From: Bacillota bacterium
GTDB lineage: Bacteria; Bacillota; Dehalobacteriia; UBA4068
NCBI GenBank assembly: GCA_024679955.1
Contig: JAILCQ010000044.1
Location: 1 to 64,000, forward strand
Direction: 5' to 3'
DNA: 64,000 nucleotides
The position numbers and the translations under genes were made by a program. Below the pieces are notes generated by a model, which saw nothing but the letters and a program-made list of their open reading frames with translations, did no database searches and was not told the origin of the DNA. Of the stretch, positions 1 through 7,691 are shown one piece after another; the first letter of the stretch is position 1, and each line of letters starts with the position of its first letter.

Positions 1-863
1 GGCCTGCTGCCGCTGGCGCCGGTATTGCCGCCGCTGCTGCCGGGATTACTGCTGTTGCCGGGGACGCCGCCCCAGGGGCTGCCGTAACTGCCCCAGGGCC
101 GGGTATAGTGGCCGTAGCCGCCGCCCCAAGGGCTGCCGTAACCGCCGAAGGGATTGCCGTAACCGCCGTAACCGCTGATATTGCCGGGTCTCACCGGCGG
201 CCGGGGCGGCGCGACCGTAGCTTCGATCCGCCGCCGGCGGCCGAAAATGCGGCGCATGGCGATAAAGGAAATCAACATCATGGCCAGGATAAAAAAGAAA
301 ATCAGGAAAATCGACGCCGCATAGGAAGAGCCGTCCAAAGCCGTGGGCGCGGCGCCGTCTTCCGTATCGCTGACGCCGTAAATGTCATACAGCCGTTCCG
401 TCATGGCCTGGGTGAATCTTTCCACCCCGGCTCCGTAATTGCCGGCGGCGAAATCCGCTTCCAAATACTGGGACAGCATATCGCCGATGTCTCCGGAGGG
501 CAAGGAGGCTTCCAGCCCCCGGCCCTGCACGCACCAGTAATTGTCCTCGCCCACCGCCAACAGCAGCAGCAGGCCGTCGTTGCGTTCCGCGTCGCCCAGG
601 CCCCATTCGTTAAACAGGGCGTAGGCGTAATCTTCTATTTCCGTTCCGTCCAGAAAGTCGAATACCGCCACCACCATTTGGGCGCCGCAGGTATGTTCCA
701 AGCGGTACAAGGCCTGGTTCAGCCTGTCTTCCGTGGCGGCGTCGATGGCCTGGGCATAATCCGCCACATAATAATCCGGTGCCGGCGGCAGATTCAAGGC
801 ATAGGCCGGGCGGCTGCAGCACAGCATCAGCAATAACAGCCATAGGACAGCCCATCGTTTCAT
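1..863 (-). CDS. TPM-domain (YgcG-type) membrane protein, partial
   Basis: The gene reads leftward from ATG at 863, behind a GAGGAGGT ribosome binding site, and runs off the left edge, so its C-terminus is missing. An N-terminal signal segment ends near residue 24 (CCSRPAYA). A TPM domain follows (LPPAPDYYVADYAQAID, then MVVAVFDFLDG and NDGLLLLLAV), then one membrane helix (SIFLIFFFILAMMLISFIAM), a basic cytoplasmic patch (RRIFGRRRR) and a Gly/Tyr/Trp/Pro-rich tail with repeated GYGSPWGG-like units. TPM proteins are usually membrane-anchored extracytoplasmic domains, often encoded beside LemA, as here (11 bp gap). The exact biochemical role is unknown. The family call is firm. Confidence 0.85.
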   Translation of the reverse strand, partial: MKRWAVLWLLLLMLCCSRPAYALNLPPAPDYYVADYAQAIDAATEDRLNQALYRLEHTCGAQMVVAVFDFLDGTEIEDYAYALFNEWGLGDAERNDGLLLLLAVGEDNYWCVQGRGLEASLPSGDIGDMLSQYLEADFAAGNYGAGVERFTQAMTERLYDIYGVSDTEDGAAPTALDGSSYAASIFLIFFFILAMMLISFIAMRRIFGRRRRIEATVAPPRPPVRPGNISGYGGYGNPFGGYGSPWGGGYGHYTRPWGSYGSPWGGVPGNSSNPGSSGGNTGASGSR

Positions 864-874
864 GACGTACCTCC

Positions 875-1414
875 TCAGCTAAAATACTCCAATTGGCGGA
901 TGCGCCAAAGCCAGGCGATGATACGGGCGGGAAAGCCTTGCCGCAGGGCGTTGAATTCCCTGGCCCGCTGATTGTAGCCGTCGTGGCTGATGGTGGCGGC
1001 GGAGGAATCCATCTGCTGCAGCAGGTTGTTGCGATAAAACTGATCCTGCTCGCTTAAGGCCATGCCGTTTAAGGCGGCATATACGTTCAGGGCGCTTTGG
1101 CCCAATTCCTGGTCGGCCCGGAATTTGTCCGCCGGACTTTCCGCCTGCAGCAAAGCTTCCCGATCCGCCAGCAAACGGCGGAGGGCGTCGTTTTCCGCCG
1201 GCAAATAGCGGCTGGCTACGGTATACAAATTGTAGGCGGCGGCGGCCCGTTGCTGCAGATCATGGTCGATCGACAGGCCGTCTTGGTTTTCGCCCTGGTA
1301 AAAATAGGCGGCGGCGGCTTCCTTTTCCGCGTGCAGTTTTGCGCCGCCCAAAACGAACAGGGAAAATAGGATGGCGCATATGGCCACCGTCCAGGCCACG
1401 GTTTTGTTCATCAT
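875..1414 (-). CDS. LemA-like membrane-anchored helical protein
   Basis: This 179-residue protein has an N-terminal hydrophobic anchor (residues 7-26) and then an all-helical, Ala- and Gln-rich body. The C-terminal part HDGYNQRAREFNALRQGFP followed by ARIIAWL matches the LemA signature (YNDAVREYN..I..FP..IIA). LemA proteins are bacterial membrane proteins with the bulk outside the cell, and they are very often encoded next to TPM-domain proteins, as here. A GGGAG ribosome binding site precedes ATGATG; either Met could be the start. The sequence is divergent, so it is called LemA-like. It is the next-to-last visible gene of the long minus-strand operon. Confidence 0.75.
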   Translation of the reverse strand: MMNKTVAWTVAICAILFSLFVLGGAKLHAEKEAAAAYFYQGENQDGLSIDHDLQQRAAAAYNLYTVASRYLPAENDALRRLLADREALLQAESPADKFRADQELGQSALNVYAALNGMALSEQDQFYRNNLLQQMDSSAATISHDGYNQRAREFNALRQGFPARIIAWLWRIRQLEYFS

Positions 1415-1474
1415 CGTTTTCGCTCCCGTTTCTTTGCGGGCGGCGTTACACCGCCGACCCGCTGTGGTTGTTTT

Positions 1475-2047
1475 TTATAGAAAGTGAATGGTCCCGTTTT
1501 CGATTTTTTCGATCACCGCCAGGGATTCCAGACGGCAGCCGCTTTGGCGGATGCGCCGGCCCCCGCCCTGAAAGGCCTTTTCGATAACGGCGCCGAAACC
1601 CAACAATTCCGCGCCGGCCTGCTCCACCAGGGAGATCAGACCCATGCCCGCTTCTCCGTGGGCCAGAAAATCATCGATGATCAGGATGCGGTCTTGGGGG
1701 CCGAGATATTTTTTCGCCACCCGGGCCAGGGAAACCGTGCCCTTGGTAAAGGATTTTACCTCGGCGGCGTACACGTCTTCCGTCATGGTGTTGGGGGCCG
1801 CCTTTTTGGCGAAAACCACCGGTATGTTGCCGAAGGCCATGGCGGTAAAGGCCGCCACGGCGATGCCGGATGCCTCCATCGTCAAAATTTTCGTCGGCTG
1901 CAGGCCGGAAAAACGGGCTTTGAATTCCCGGCCGATTTCCTGTAAAAAAGCGACGTCGATCTGATGATTCAAAAAGGAATCTACTTTTACGATTTCCGTG
2001 CCCAGGGCGAAACCGTCTTGGACGATTCTTTCTTTCAGCGCTTGCAT
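1475..2047 (-). CDS. xpt: Xanthine phosphoribosyltransferase
   Basis: This 190-residue enzyme matches the usual Xpt length and salvages xanthine (and less well guanine) to the nucleotide using PRPP. Diagnostic stretches are the start MQALKERIVQDGFALG, the KVDSFLNHQID segment, and the PRPP-binding loop ILIIDDFLAHGEAGMGL. The start at 2047 is chosen because AGGAGGAG lies directly upstream; a longer reading frame to 2149 has no ribosome binding site and no family similarity. It lies downstream of purD in the same direction, so purine salvage and de novo synthesis are probably co-transcribed. No guanine riboswitch was seen upstream. Confidence 0.93.
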   Translation of the reverse strand: MQALKERIVQDGFALGTEIVKVDSFLNHQIDVAFLQEIGREFKARFSGLQPTKILTMEASGIAVAAFTAMAFGNIPVVFAKKAAPNTMTEDVYAAEVKSFTKGTVSLARVAKKYLGPQDRILIIDDFLAHGEAGMGLISLVEQAGAELLGFGAVIEKAFQGGGRRIRQSGCRLESLAVIEKIENGTIHFL

Positions 2048-2085
2048 GTTTTCTCCTCCTGCCTGGATGGAACGGGCCTGCCGGG

Positions 2086-2730
2086 CTAGGCCAGGGGGGC
2101 GCCGCAGCTGGGGCAGAATTTCCCCGCCGGGTCTGCTTTGGCCCCGCAATTGGCGCAGATCTTATCCCCGGTCACGGCCGCGCCGCATTGGATGCAGAAT
2201 TTGCCGCCGGGGGACAGGGCCGCGCCGCATTGCGCGCAGGTTTTCTCCGGCGCGGCTTCTTTGCCGCCGCCTTCCTCGCCGCTGTCTTCGCCGGTTTTGT
2301 CCTTGCCGCCGCTTTCCTCGCTGTCTTCGTTATCGTCGCTGCCGTTGGCGTCTGTTTCTTCCGGGGCTTCCACCTGGGCGGCGGCTTTGATGTCGGCGAT
2401 CTCTTGTTGGTAGGCGTTGATCTGGCTTTGGATCTCCTGGATTTGATAGACGAAAGACATGGCGTCGGCGTCCAGTTCCCGTCCTTCGGCGGCTTTTTGC
2501 CAGAACAGTTCGCCCAATTGATATTTCAAGCCTTCGATTTTTTTGTTTTCCATAGAAATCTTGGCGTTCAGTTTGGTGATCTCTATCCGATTGCCGGCGC
2601 CCTCCGCCGCGTTTTTGGTAACGGTGGTGATTTTGTCTTTGGCCATTTCCAATACGTCGCCGGCGCTTGCGGCGGCGCTTTTGGTGACGCTGGCGATTTT
2701 TTCTTTTGTTTTTTGGTCAAAAATTGCCAT
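2086..2730 (-). CDS. Coiled-coil protein with C-terminal double zinc ribbon
   Basis: The protein has 214 residues. Residues 1-115 are helical and predicted coiled-coil (Lys/Glu/Ala-rich, with KNKKIEGLKYQLGEL-type heptads). Residues 120-160 form an acidic Glu/Asp/Gly/Ser linker. The C-terminus holds two complete zinc-ribbon hairpins with CxxC pairs (CAQCGA/CIQCGA and CANCGA/CPSCGA). No transmembrane segment is visible. AGGAGG precedes the ATG. It sits between purD and xpt on the same strand with short gaps. Such proteins are common in Firmicutes but their role is unknown; the zinc ribbons suggest protein or nucleic-acid binding. Confidence 0.8.
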   Translation of the reverse strand: MAIFDQKTKEKIASVTKSAAASAGDVLEMAKDKITTVTKNAAEGAGNRIEITKLNAKISMENKKIEGLKYQLGELFWQKAAEGRELDADAMSFVYQIQEIQSQINAYQQEIADIKAAAQVEAPEETDANGSDDNEDSEESGGKDKTGEDSGEEGGGKEAAPEKTCAQCGAALSPGGKFCIQCGAAVTGDKICANCGAKADPAGKFCPSCGAPLA

Positions 2731-2790
2731 TCTGTTTTTCCTCCTGATGTATCGCTTTGTCTATGCAGCTGCCAGCCGCCGGAGCCTTCG

Positions 2791-4062
2791 CTAATTTTGT
2801 TCCAAAGCGGCCAAAGCCCGTTTGCCGATATCCCGGCGATAATAGACGCCGGGGAAATGGATCTTTTGTATTTCTTCATAGGCTTTGTCCCTGGCCTGGT
2901 TCAGGGTGGGAGCCACGGCGGTGACGCCCAGCACCCGGCCGCCGGCGGTGACCAAACGGCCGTCCTGCAGCTTGGTGCCGGCATGATAGAGGATAGCCCC
3001 GTCCATATGGCCGGTTTCGATGGGCAGGCCGCCGGTATAGGAACCGGGATAACCCTGGGAGGCGGCGATCACGCAGCAGGCGGCCTGGTCGCTGAAGCGC
3101 ACTTCCGTCTCGGCCAGTCTTTCTTCGGATACCGCCAGCATGATTTCCAGCAGATCGCTTTGCAGCAGGGGCAATACCACCTGGGCCTCCGGGTCGCCGA
3201 AGCGGCAATTGTATTCGATGACTTTGGGCCCGCCGGCGGTGATCATCAAACCGAAATACAGGCAGCCTTTGAAGGGGCGGCCTTCCCGGTTCATCGCTTC
3301 CATGGTGGGCAGGAAGATCTCCTCCCGGCAGCGCCGGGCGATTTCCGGCGTGTAGTAGGGGTTGGGGGCCACCGTGCCCATGCCGCCGGTATTGGGGCCC
3401 ATGTCGCCGTCGCCGATGCGCTTGTGATCCATGGAGGAAACCATGGGTTCCAGCACATGGCCGTCGGTAAAGGCCAGCACGGATACTTCCGGGCCGGTTA
3501 AGTATTCTTCCACCACGATGCGGTCGCCGGATGCGCCGAATTTTTTATCTTCCATGATCACGGTCACCGCCTGATCCGCCTCCTGCCGGTCCTGGCAAAT
3601 GAATACGCCTTTGCCCAGGGCCAGACCGTCGGCTTTGATCACCAGGGGATAGGCGGCCTGGTCCAGATAGTCCCGGGCCTCCTCTATGCTGCCGCACACC
3701 TGATAGGCGGCGGTGGGGATGTGATATTTGCGCATCAGTTCCTTGGCGAACACCTTGCTGCCTTCGATGGCCGCGGCTTTTTTGTCCGGGCCGAAGCAGG
3801 GCACGCCGATGGCGTTCAAGGCGTCCACCGCCCCCAGCACCAAAGGATCGTCCTGGGCCACCACGGCGAAATCTATGCCTTTTTCCGCGGCGAAGCGGCA
3901 AATGCCGTCGATATCCTTGGCGCCGATGGGCACGCATTCCGCCTGGGCGGCGATGCCGCCGTTGCCCGGCAGGGCGTAGATTTGGCTGACCTTGGGATTT
4001 TCGGCGATTTTTTGTATCAAAGCATGTTCGCGGCCGCCGCCGCCTACAACCATAATCTTCAT
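2791..4062 (-). CDS. purD: Phosphoribosylamine-glycine ligase
   Basis: GARS is an ATP-grasp ligase that makes glycinamide ribonucleotide from phosphoribosylamine, glycine and ATP, the second step of de novo purine synthesis. The 423-residue length is standard. Visible marks are the N-terminal MKIMVVGGGGREHAL, the PGNGGIA segment, the ATP-grasp region (VIKADGLALGKGV), the EEYLTGPEVSVLAF segment, and the metal site in YFGLMI...VIEYNCRFGDPEAQ. AQDDPLV stands where many homologues have GPEAPLV, a lineage variant. GGGAGGA precedes the ATG. It lies 42 bp downstream of the formyltransferase gene. Confidence 0.96.
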   Translation of the reverse strand: MKIMVVGGGGREHALIQKIAENPKVSQIYALPGNGGIAAQAECVPIGAKDIDGICRFAAEKGIDFAVVAQDDPLVLGAVDALNAIGVPCFGPDKKAAAIEGSKVFAKELMRKYHIPTAAYQVCGSIEEARDYLDQAAYPLVIKADGLALGKGVFICQDRQEADQAVTVIMEDKKFGASGDRIVVEEYLTGPEVSVLAFTDGHVLEPMVSSMDHKRIGDGDMGPNTGGMGTVAPNPYYTPEIARRCREEIFLPTMEAMNREGRPFKGCLYFGLMITAGGPKVIEYNCRFGDPEAQVVLPLLQSDLLEIMLAVSEERLAETEVRFSDQAACCVIAASQGYPGSYTGGLPIETGHMDGAILYHAGTKLQDGRLVTAGGRVLGVTAVAPTLNQARDKAYEEIQKIHFPGVYYRRDIGKRALAALEQN

Positions 4063-4104
4063 TGTTTTCTTTTCCTCCCGATCGCTTGCAACATAGTAAA
4101 CAAA

Positions 4105-5280
4105 TCAATGATGGAACAGGCGGCTGCCGGTAAAGACCATGACCATGCCCCGTTTGTTGCAGGCCTCGATCACGTCTTCGTCGCGGATGGAGCCGCCGGG
4201 CTGGGCGATATAGCCTACGCCGCTTCGGGCGGCCCTGGCGATATTGTCGTCAAAGGGGAAAAAGGCGTCGCTGCCCAAAGACACGTCCCGGAATTGGCTG
4301 AGGAATTCCGCTTTTTCGCTTTCCAGCAGGGCCTTGGGCCTTTCGGTGAAAAAGTCGGCCCATACGTTGACCCCCAGCACGTCCTCGGGATTGCGGGAGA
4401 GATATACGTCGATGGCATTGTCCCGCACCGGTTTGGGCAAATCCTCCCGGAAGGGCAGATCCAGCACATAGGGATGCTGCCGCAAATGCCACAGATCCGC
4501 CTTGTCCCCGGCCAGGCGGGTGCAGTGGATGCGGGATTGCTGGCCCGCGCCTACGCCGATGGTCTGGCCGTCTTTGGCGTAGCAGACGGAATTGGATTGG
4601 GTGTATTTCAGGGTGATCAGGGAGATCAGCAAATCCCGCTCCGCTTCCGCAGGGATATCCTTCTTTTCGGTGACCACGTTTTTCAGCAAATAGCGGTCGA
4701 TCAACAGATGGTTGCGCATTTGCTCGAAGCAAATGCCGAACACCTCTTTGGTTTCCATTTCCGGCGGCTGGTATTCTTCGTCGATGGCCACGATATTGTA
4801 ATTGCCTTTGCGTTTGTTTTTGAGAATGGCCAGGGCTTCCTCTTCGTAGCCGGGGGCGATGATGCCGTCGCTGACCTCATGGGCGATGATTTGCGCCGTG
4901 GGCACGTCGCAGACGTCGCTGAGGGCGATCCAATCGCCGAAAGAGCTCATGCGGTCCGCGCCTCTGGCCCGGATATAGGCGGCGGCCAAAGGGCTGATTT
5001 CCGCCTCCGGCGCTACGAAATACATGCGGCGCAGGGTCTCGCTGAGTTCCAGGCCGCAGGCTGCACCGGCGGGGCTGACATGTTTGAAGGAGGCGGCGGC
5101 GGGCAGGCCGCAGGCGGCTTTGATCTCCGAGGTGAGCTGCCAGGCGTTCAAGGCGTCGAGAAAATTGATATAGCCGGGGCGGCCGTTGAGTATGGTCAAA
5201 GGCAATTCCCCCTGGGGCGCGTAAATACGGGCCGGCTGTTGATGGGGATTGCAGCCGTATTTGAGCGTGAATTCTTTCAT
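4105..5280 (-). CDS. Stand-alone AICAR formyltransferase (PurH-type C-domain)
   Basis: This 391-residue enzyme transfers a formyl group from 10-formyl-THF to AICAR, the ninth step to IMP. It contains the transformylase domain of bifunctional PurH, with the catalytic Lys-His of SFKHVSPAGAA (near residues 65-75), the KYTQSNSVCYAKDGQTIGVG block and the C-terminal TGSRLFHH. It starts directly at the transformylase domain; the N-terminal MGS-like IMP cyclohydrolase domain of classical PurH (about 520 residues) is absent. The missing activity is encoded by the neighbouring gene at 5299-6003. GGGAGGA lies before the ATG. Confidence 0.93.
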   Translation of the reverse strand: MKEFTLKYGCNPHQQPARIYAPQGELPLTILNGRPGYINFLDALNAWQLTSEIKAACGLPAAASFKHVSPAGAACGLELSETLRRMYFVAPEAEISPLAAAYIRARGADRMSSFGDWIALSDVCDVPTAQIIAHEVSDGIIAPGYEEEALAILKNKRKGNYNIVAIDEEYQPPEMETKEVFGICFEQMRNHLLIDRYLLKNVVTEKKDIPAEAERDLLISLITLKYTQSNSVCYAKDGQTIGVGAGQQSRIHCTRLAGDKADLWHLRQHPYVLDLPFREDLPKPVRDNAIDVYLSRNPEDVLGVNVWADFFTERPKALLESEKAEFLSQFRDVSLGSDAFFPFDDNIARAARSGVGYIAQPGGSIRDEDVIEACNKRGMVMVFTGSRLFHH

Positions 5281-5298
5281 AGCTTTGTCCTCCCTGCT

Positions 5299-6003
5299 TT
5301 ATTGTCCAAGGTTTTTGTTCCAGACGTTTTGCCGCCAGCCTTCCCCGGGCCGCCATTCCGCCGTCCACAGGGACACTTTGTTGTCCGGGTTCAGGCTTTG
5401 CCAGATCTGTTGGCCCAGGCTTTCCCCGTCTTCCGGCAGGGCGAATACCGGCGGTTCCCCGGTAAAGCTGGGCAAGGGCGAGCCGTCTCCCGCATAGGTG
5501 TGGATCAGATGGCCGAAGCCCGGCTGGGGATGTTGGTATTCATAGAAATAGTGGCGCACGTCCGCATCGGCCAGTCCCCGTTTGATGATGGACAGGCGAT
5601 AGGAAAAGCCCTGCTCCCCCCGGCGGATCAAACCGCTGATCCTGGGGGTGTAGTTGGGGGCGTCGGGCTCATAGACCCGCCGGTGCAGGGCGTGGGCAAA
5701 GCAATGGCCCTGGGCCAAGGCTTCGGCGATATCGTCGGTTTGATCGCCGTTGGTCACCGCCAGCCCGCCATCCACCTGCCGTACCGGCCAATAGATGATC
5801 AGCGAAGGGTCGCTGAGCAGTTCCGGCCGGTGGGCCTGGGTGCGCATGCCCTTTTCTTCCAGGACAAAAATGCGGTTGCGGCTGTTGACGCTGCGGCCCA
5901 TGATGAAATAGGCGGCTATGCCCCGGCCGTCCGGGGTCACGCCCAATAATACGCCCCGTCCCGGATAGGGGTTTTGGGCCAAATAGGTTTGCAATTCGTT
6001 CAT
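5299..6003 (-). CDS. IMP cyclohydrolase, PurO-type
   Basis: The 234-residue protein closes FAICAR to IMP, the last de novo purine step. It follows the PurO/IMP_cyclohyd pattern: NPYPGRGVLLG, AYFIMGRSVNSRNRIF, DPSLIIYWPVR, VTNGDQTDDI, EPDAPNYTPRISGLI, GHLIHTYAGDGSPLPSFTGEP. This fold is unrelated to the MGS-like cyclohydrolase domain of classical PurH and was first described in archaea. It lies 18 bp upstream of the formyltransferase, so together they replace bifunctional PurH. The start at 6003 overlaps the upstream thpR stop by 4 bp (ATGA), which fits translational coupling; the much longer upstream reading frame is not coding. Confidence 0.92.
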   Translation of the reverse strand: MNELQTYLAQNPYPGRGVLLGVTPDGRGIAAYFIMGRSVNSRNRIFVLEEKGMRTQAHRPELLSDPSLIIYWPVRQVDGGLAVTNGDQTDDIAEALAQGHCFAHALHRRVYEPDAPNYTPRISGLIRRGEQGFSYRLSIIKRGLADADVRHYFYEYQHPQPGFGHLIHTYAGDGSPLPSFTGEPPVFALPEDGESLGQQIWQSLNPDNKVSLWTAEWRPGEGWRQNVWNKNLGQ

Positions 6004-6566
6004 AGTTCTCTCTCCGTTTTGTTTTCTTCCCGGCCCAGATCCGCATAGGCCAGAGGGGTGTATCGCAGTTGATCGCCGGCCCGGCTGGACTGCATCAGCA
6101 CGATGCGGCGGACAGGCTGGGTCAGGCCGGGCCAGTCGCCGGCCAAATCCCGCCAGGGAAAATCCGCCGGCGTTTGCGCCTGCCGAAGCAGGGTGATATG
6201 GGGCCGGTAGGGCCGGTCCTCCGGCCGGAACCCTTGTTCCCGCAAGCGGGCCAGCAGCAGCCTTTGCAAAATCAGCAGTTCCTTGTCCGGCTCCACGCCC
6301 AGCCAGCAAATGTGGCCGCCGCTCCGCCGGAAACATCCGTAAGCGCCGGTTTTCAGGGTAAAGGGCTGGCAGCGGGCGGCCGCCTGTTCCATGGCCGCGG
6401 CGGCGGCCTGCGGGTTTTGGCTTTCTCCCAGAAAGACCAGGGTAAGATGATAATTCTCCGCCCTGGGCGTCCGGCCCCCCAGTCCTTTTTCCTGCAGGGC
6501 CAGTGCCCTTTGCCGCAGCGCTTCCCGGTTGGCGGGAGAAAATTCCACGGCCGTAAACAAACGCAT
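6000..6566 (-). CDS. thpR: RNA 2',3'-cyclic phosphodiesterase (2H family)
   Basis: This 188-residue 2H phosphoesterase (LigT/ThpR) hydrolyses 2',3'-cyclic phosphate ends of RNA. The two signature motifs are present: HLTL (in NYHLTLVFLGE) and HITL (in YRPHITLLRQ). The start at 6566 gives the typical MRLFTAVEF N-terminus and follows a GGGAGGGA ribosome binding site; an upstream extension to 6683 runs through the promoter and is rejected. It is the first gene of the long purine operon and overlaps the next gene by 4 bp. Why an RNA phosphodiesterase heads a purine operon is not evident from the sequence. Confidence 0.88.
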   Translation of the reverse strand: MRLFTAVEFSPANREALRQRALALQEKGLGGRTPRAENYHLTLVFLGESQNPQAAAAAMEQAAARCQPFTLKTGAYGCFRRSGGHICWLGVEPDKELLILQRLLLARLREQGFRPEDRPYRPHITLLRQAQTPADFPWRDLAGDWPGLTQPVRRIVLMQSSRAGDQLRYTPLAYADLGREENKTEREL

Positions 6567-6654
6567 AGACGGTCCCTCCCCCTTGGCCGGGTCTTGCCCC
6601 GAAACGGCGGCCGCCGCCGGGGCAAACGTGCGGCATTTTTTATCCGTATAGTAT

Positions 6655-6683
6655 ATTATAGCAAATACCGCCTGTTTTTCCAA
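6655..6683 (-). promoter_or_regulatory. Sigma-A-type promoter for the purine operon
   Basis: On the minus strand TTGGAA (6683-6678), a 17-bp spacer and TATAAT (6660-6655) form a strong promoter, with a TG one base before the -10 (extended -10). Transcription would begin near 6648, giving a leader of about 80 nt before thpR. The leader is GC-rich and can fold, but no known purine riboswitch or PurR box was recognised. Confidence 0.75.
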
Positions 6684-6725
6684 TATGAAGGGACAAATCT
6701 TTCTCTTTTTTTGGCCGGGGTTTTC

Positions 6726-6754
6726 TTGAATTTTGTTTGTTTATAAGGTATACT
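6726..6754 (+). promoter_or_regulatory. Sigma-A-type promoter for the acyltransferase/ligase pair
   Basis: TTGAAT (6726-6731), a 17-bp spacer and TATACT (6749-6754) precede the gene at 6816. It is divergent to the purine operon promoter, with about 40 bp between the two -35 boxes. Confidence 0.7.
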
Positions 6755-6815
6755 GTATCTTGTATTCGTATGTAGTTTTATCTGATTATCCTATTTCTGA
6801 TTTGAGGTGATGCCC

Positions 6816-7691
6816 TTGGATAAGATAAAACGGCGTTTTGGCGACCGTCCCGACGGCACTTTGGTGCGGGACGCCGACTCCCTGCATGTTTTCATGCCGT
6901 ATATCCTGCGCAATCGGGCCGATGCGGAAGCGCATATCCGCGAGACCATCGATCTGACGGCCATCAACGCCTGGCTCAAAGAACAAAACGAAAAGAACCC
7001 GCCGTACCATTACACGTTTTTTCAGGTTTTTGCCGCGGCAATGTTAAAAACCGTGGTTTTGCGGCCGAAAATGAACCGTTTCATCCAGGGCCGCCGTCTT
7101 TATCAACGCAATCATTTGAGCTTGGCCTTTGTGGCCAAGAAAAAGTTCAGCGACAACGGCGAGGAATCCCTGCTGATGCGCCGCTTTGCCGACGACTGCA
7201 CCGTACATACGGTACATCAGGCCATCTATGACGAGGTTTACAAGGTACGTTCCGGCGGCAACGACCATTCCACCGACGTTATCAACATTCTGGCCAAAAT
7301 GCCCCGCTGGCTGCTGCGGGTGGTATCGTTTATTTTGCGCTTTTTGGATTATTACGGCCGCGTCCCTCAGGCCATGATCAAGGACGAGCCGGATTATGCC
7401 AGCGTTTATATTTCCAACCTGGGCAGCATAAAATTGCACGCAGGCTATCATCATCTGAACAATTGGGGCACCAATTCCATCTTTATGGTGATCGGTGAAA
7501 AATATATGGCCCCCTATTTCGATGAAGAGGGCCGCGTCACCATGAAGGAATCTTTGGATATCGGCATTACCTTAGACGAGCGCATTGCCGACGGCTATTA
7601 TTACGCGAAAACCATTAAACTGTTCAAATATCTGTTACAGCATCCGGCCCTGCTGGAGCGGCCGGCCAATGAGGTGGTAGAGTATGAGTAA
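6816..7691 (+). CDS. CAT/E2-like acyltransferase-fold protein with altered catalytic motif
   Basis: This 291-residue protein resembles the catalytic domain of 2-oxoacid dehydrogenase acyltransferases and chloramphenicol acetyltransferase, without lipoyl or E3-binding domains. Recognisable parts are HYTFFQVFAAAMLKTVVLRP, PKMNRFIQGRRLY, the VYISNLGSI strand, and the C-terminal DERIADGYYYAKTIKLFKYL. In true E2/CAT enzymes that last motif is DHRxxDG with catalytic His; here the His position is Glu (codon 7578-7580). TTG at 6816 is preferred because GAGGTGAT lies 4 bp upstream; GTG 6807 and ATG 6810 overlap that site. The stop overlaps the ligase start by 8 bp. Substrate unknown. Confidence 0.75.
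   Translation: MDKIKRRFGDRPDGTLVRDADSLHVFMPYILRNRADAEAHIRETIDLTAINAWLKEQNEKNPPYHYTFFQVFAAAMLKTVVLRPKMNRFIQGRRLYQRNHLSLAFVAKKKFSDNGEESLLMRRFADDCTVHTVHQAIYDEVYKVRSGGNDHSTDVINILAKMPRWLLRVVSFILRFLDYYGRVPQAMIKDEPDYASVYISNLGSIKLHAGYHHLNNWGTNSIFMVIGEKYMAPYFDEEGRVTMKESLDIGITLDERIADGYYYAKTIKLFKYLLQHPALLERPANEVVEYE

Noticed and set aside
3721..5949. A 742-codon open frame on the plus strand opposite purD and the formyltransferase gene
   Set aside because: It lies antisense to two clear enzyme genes, has no ribosome binding site and no family pattern; high GC content makes such shadow frames common.
6567..6650. A guanine or other purine riboswitch before the purine operon
   Set aside because: The conserved loop sequences are missing; the leader is just GC-rich with a possible hairpin.
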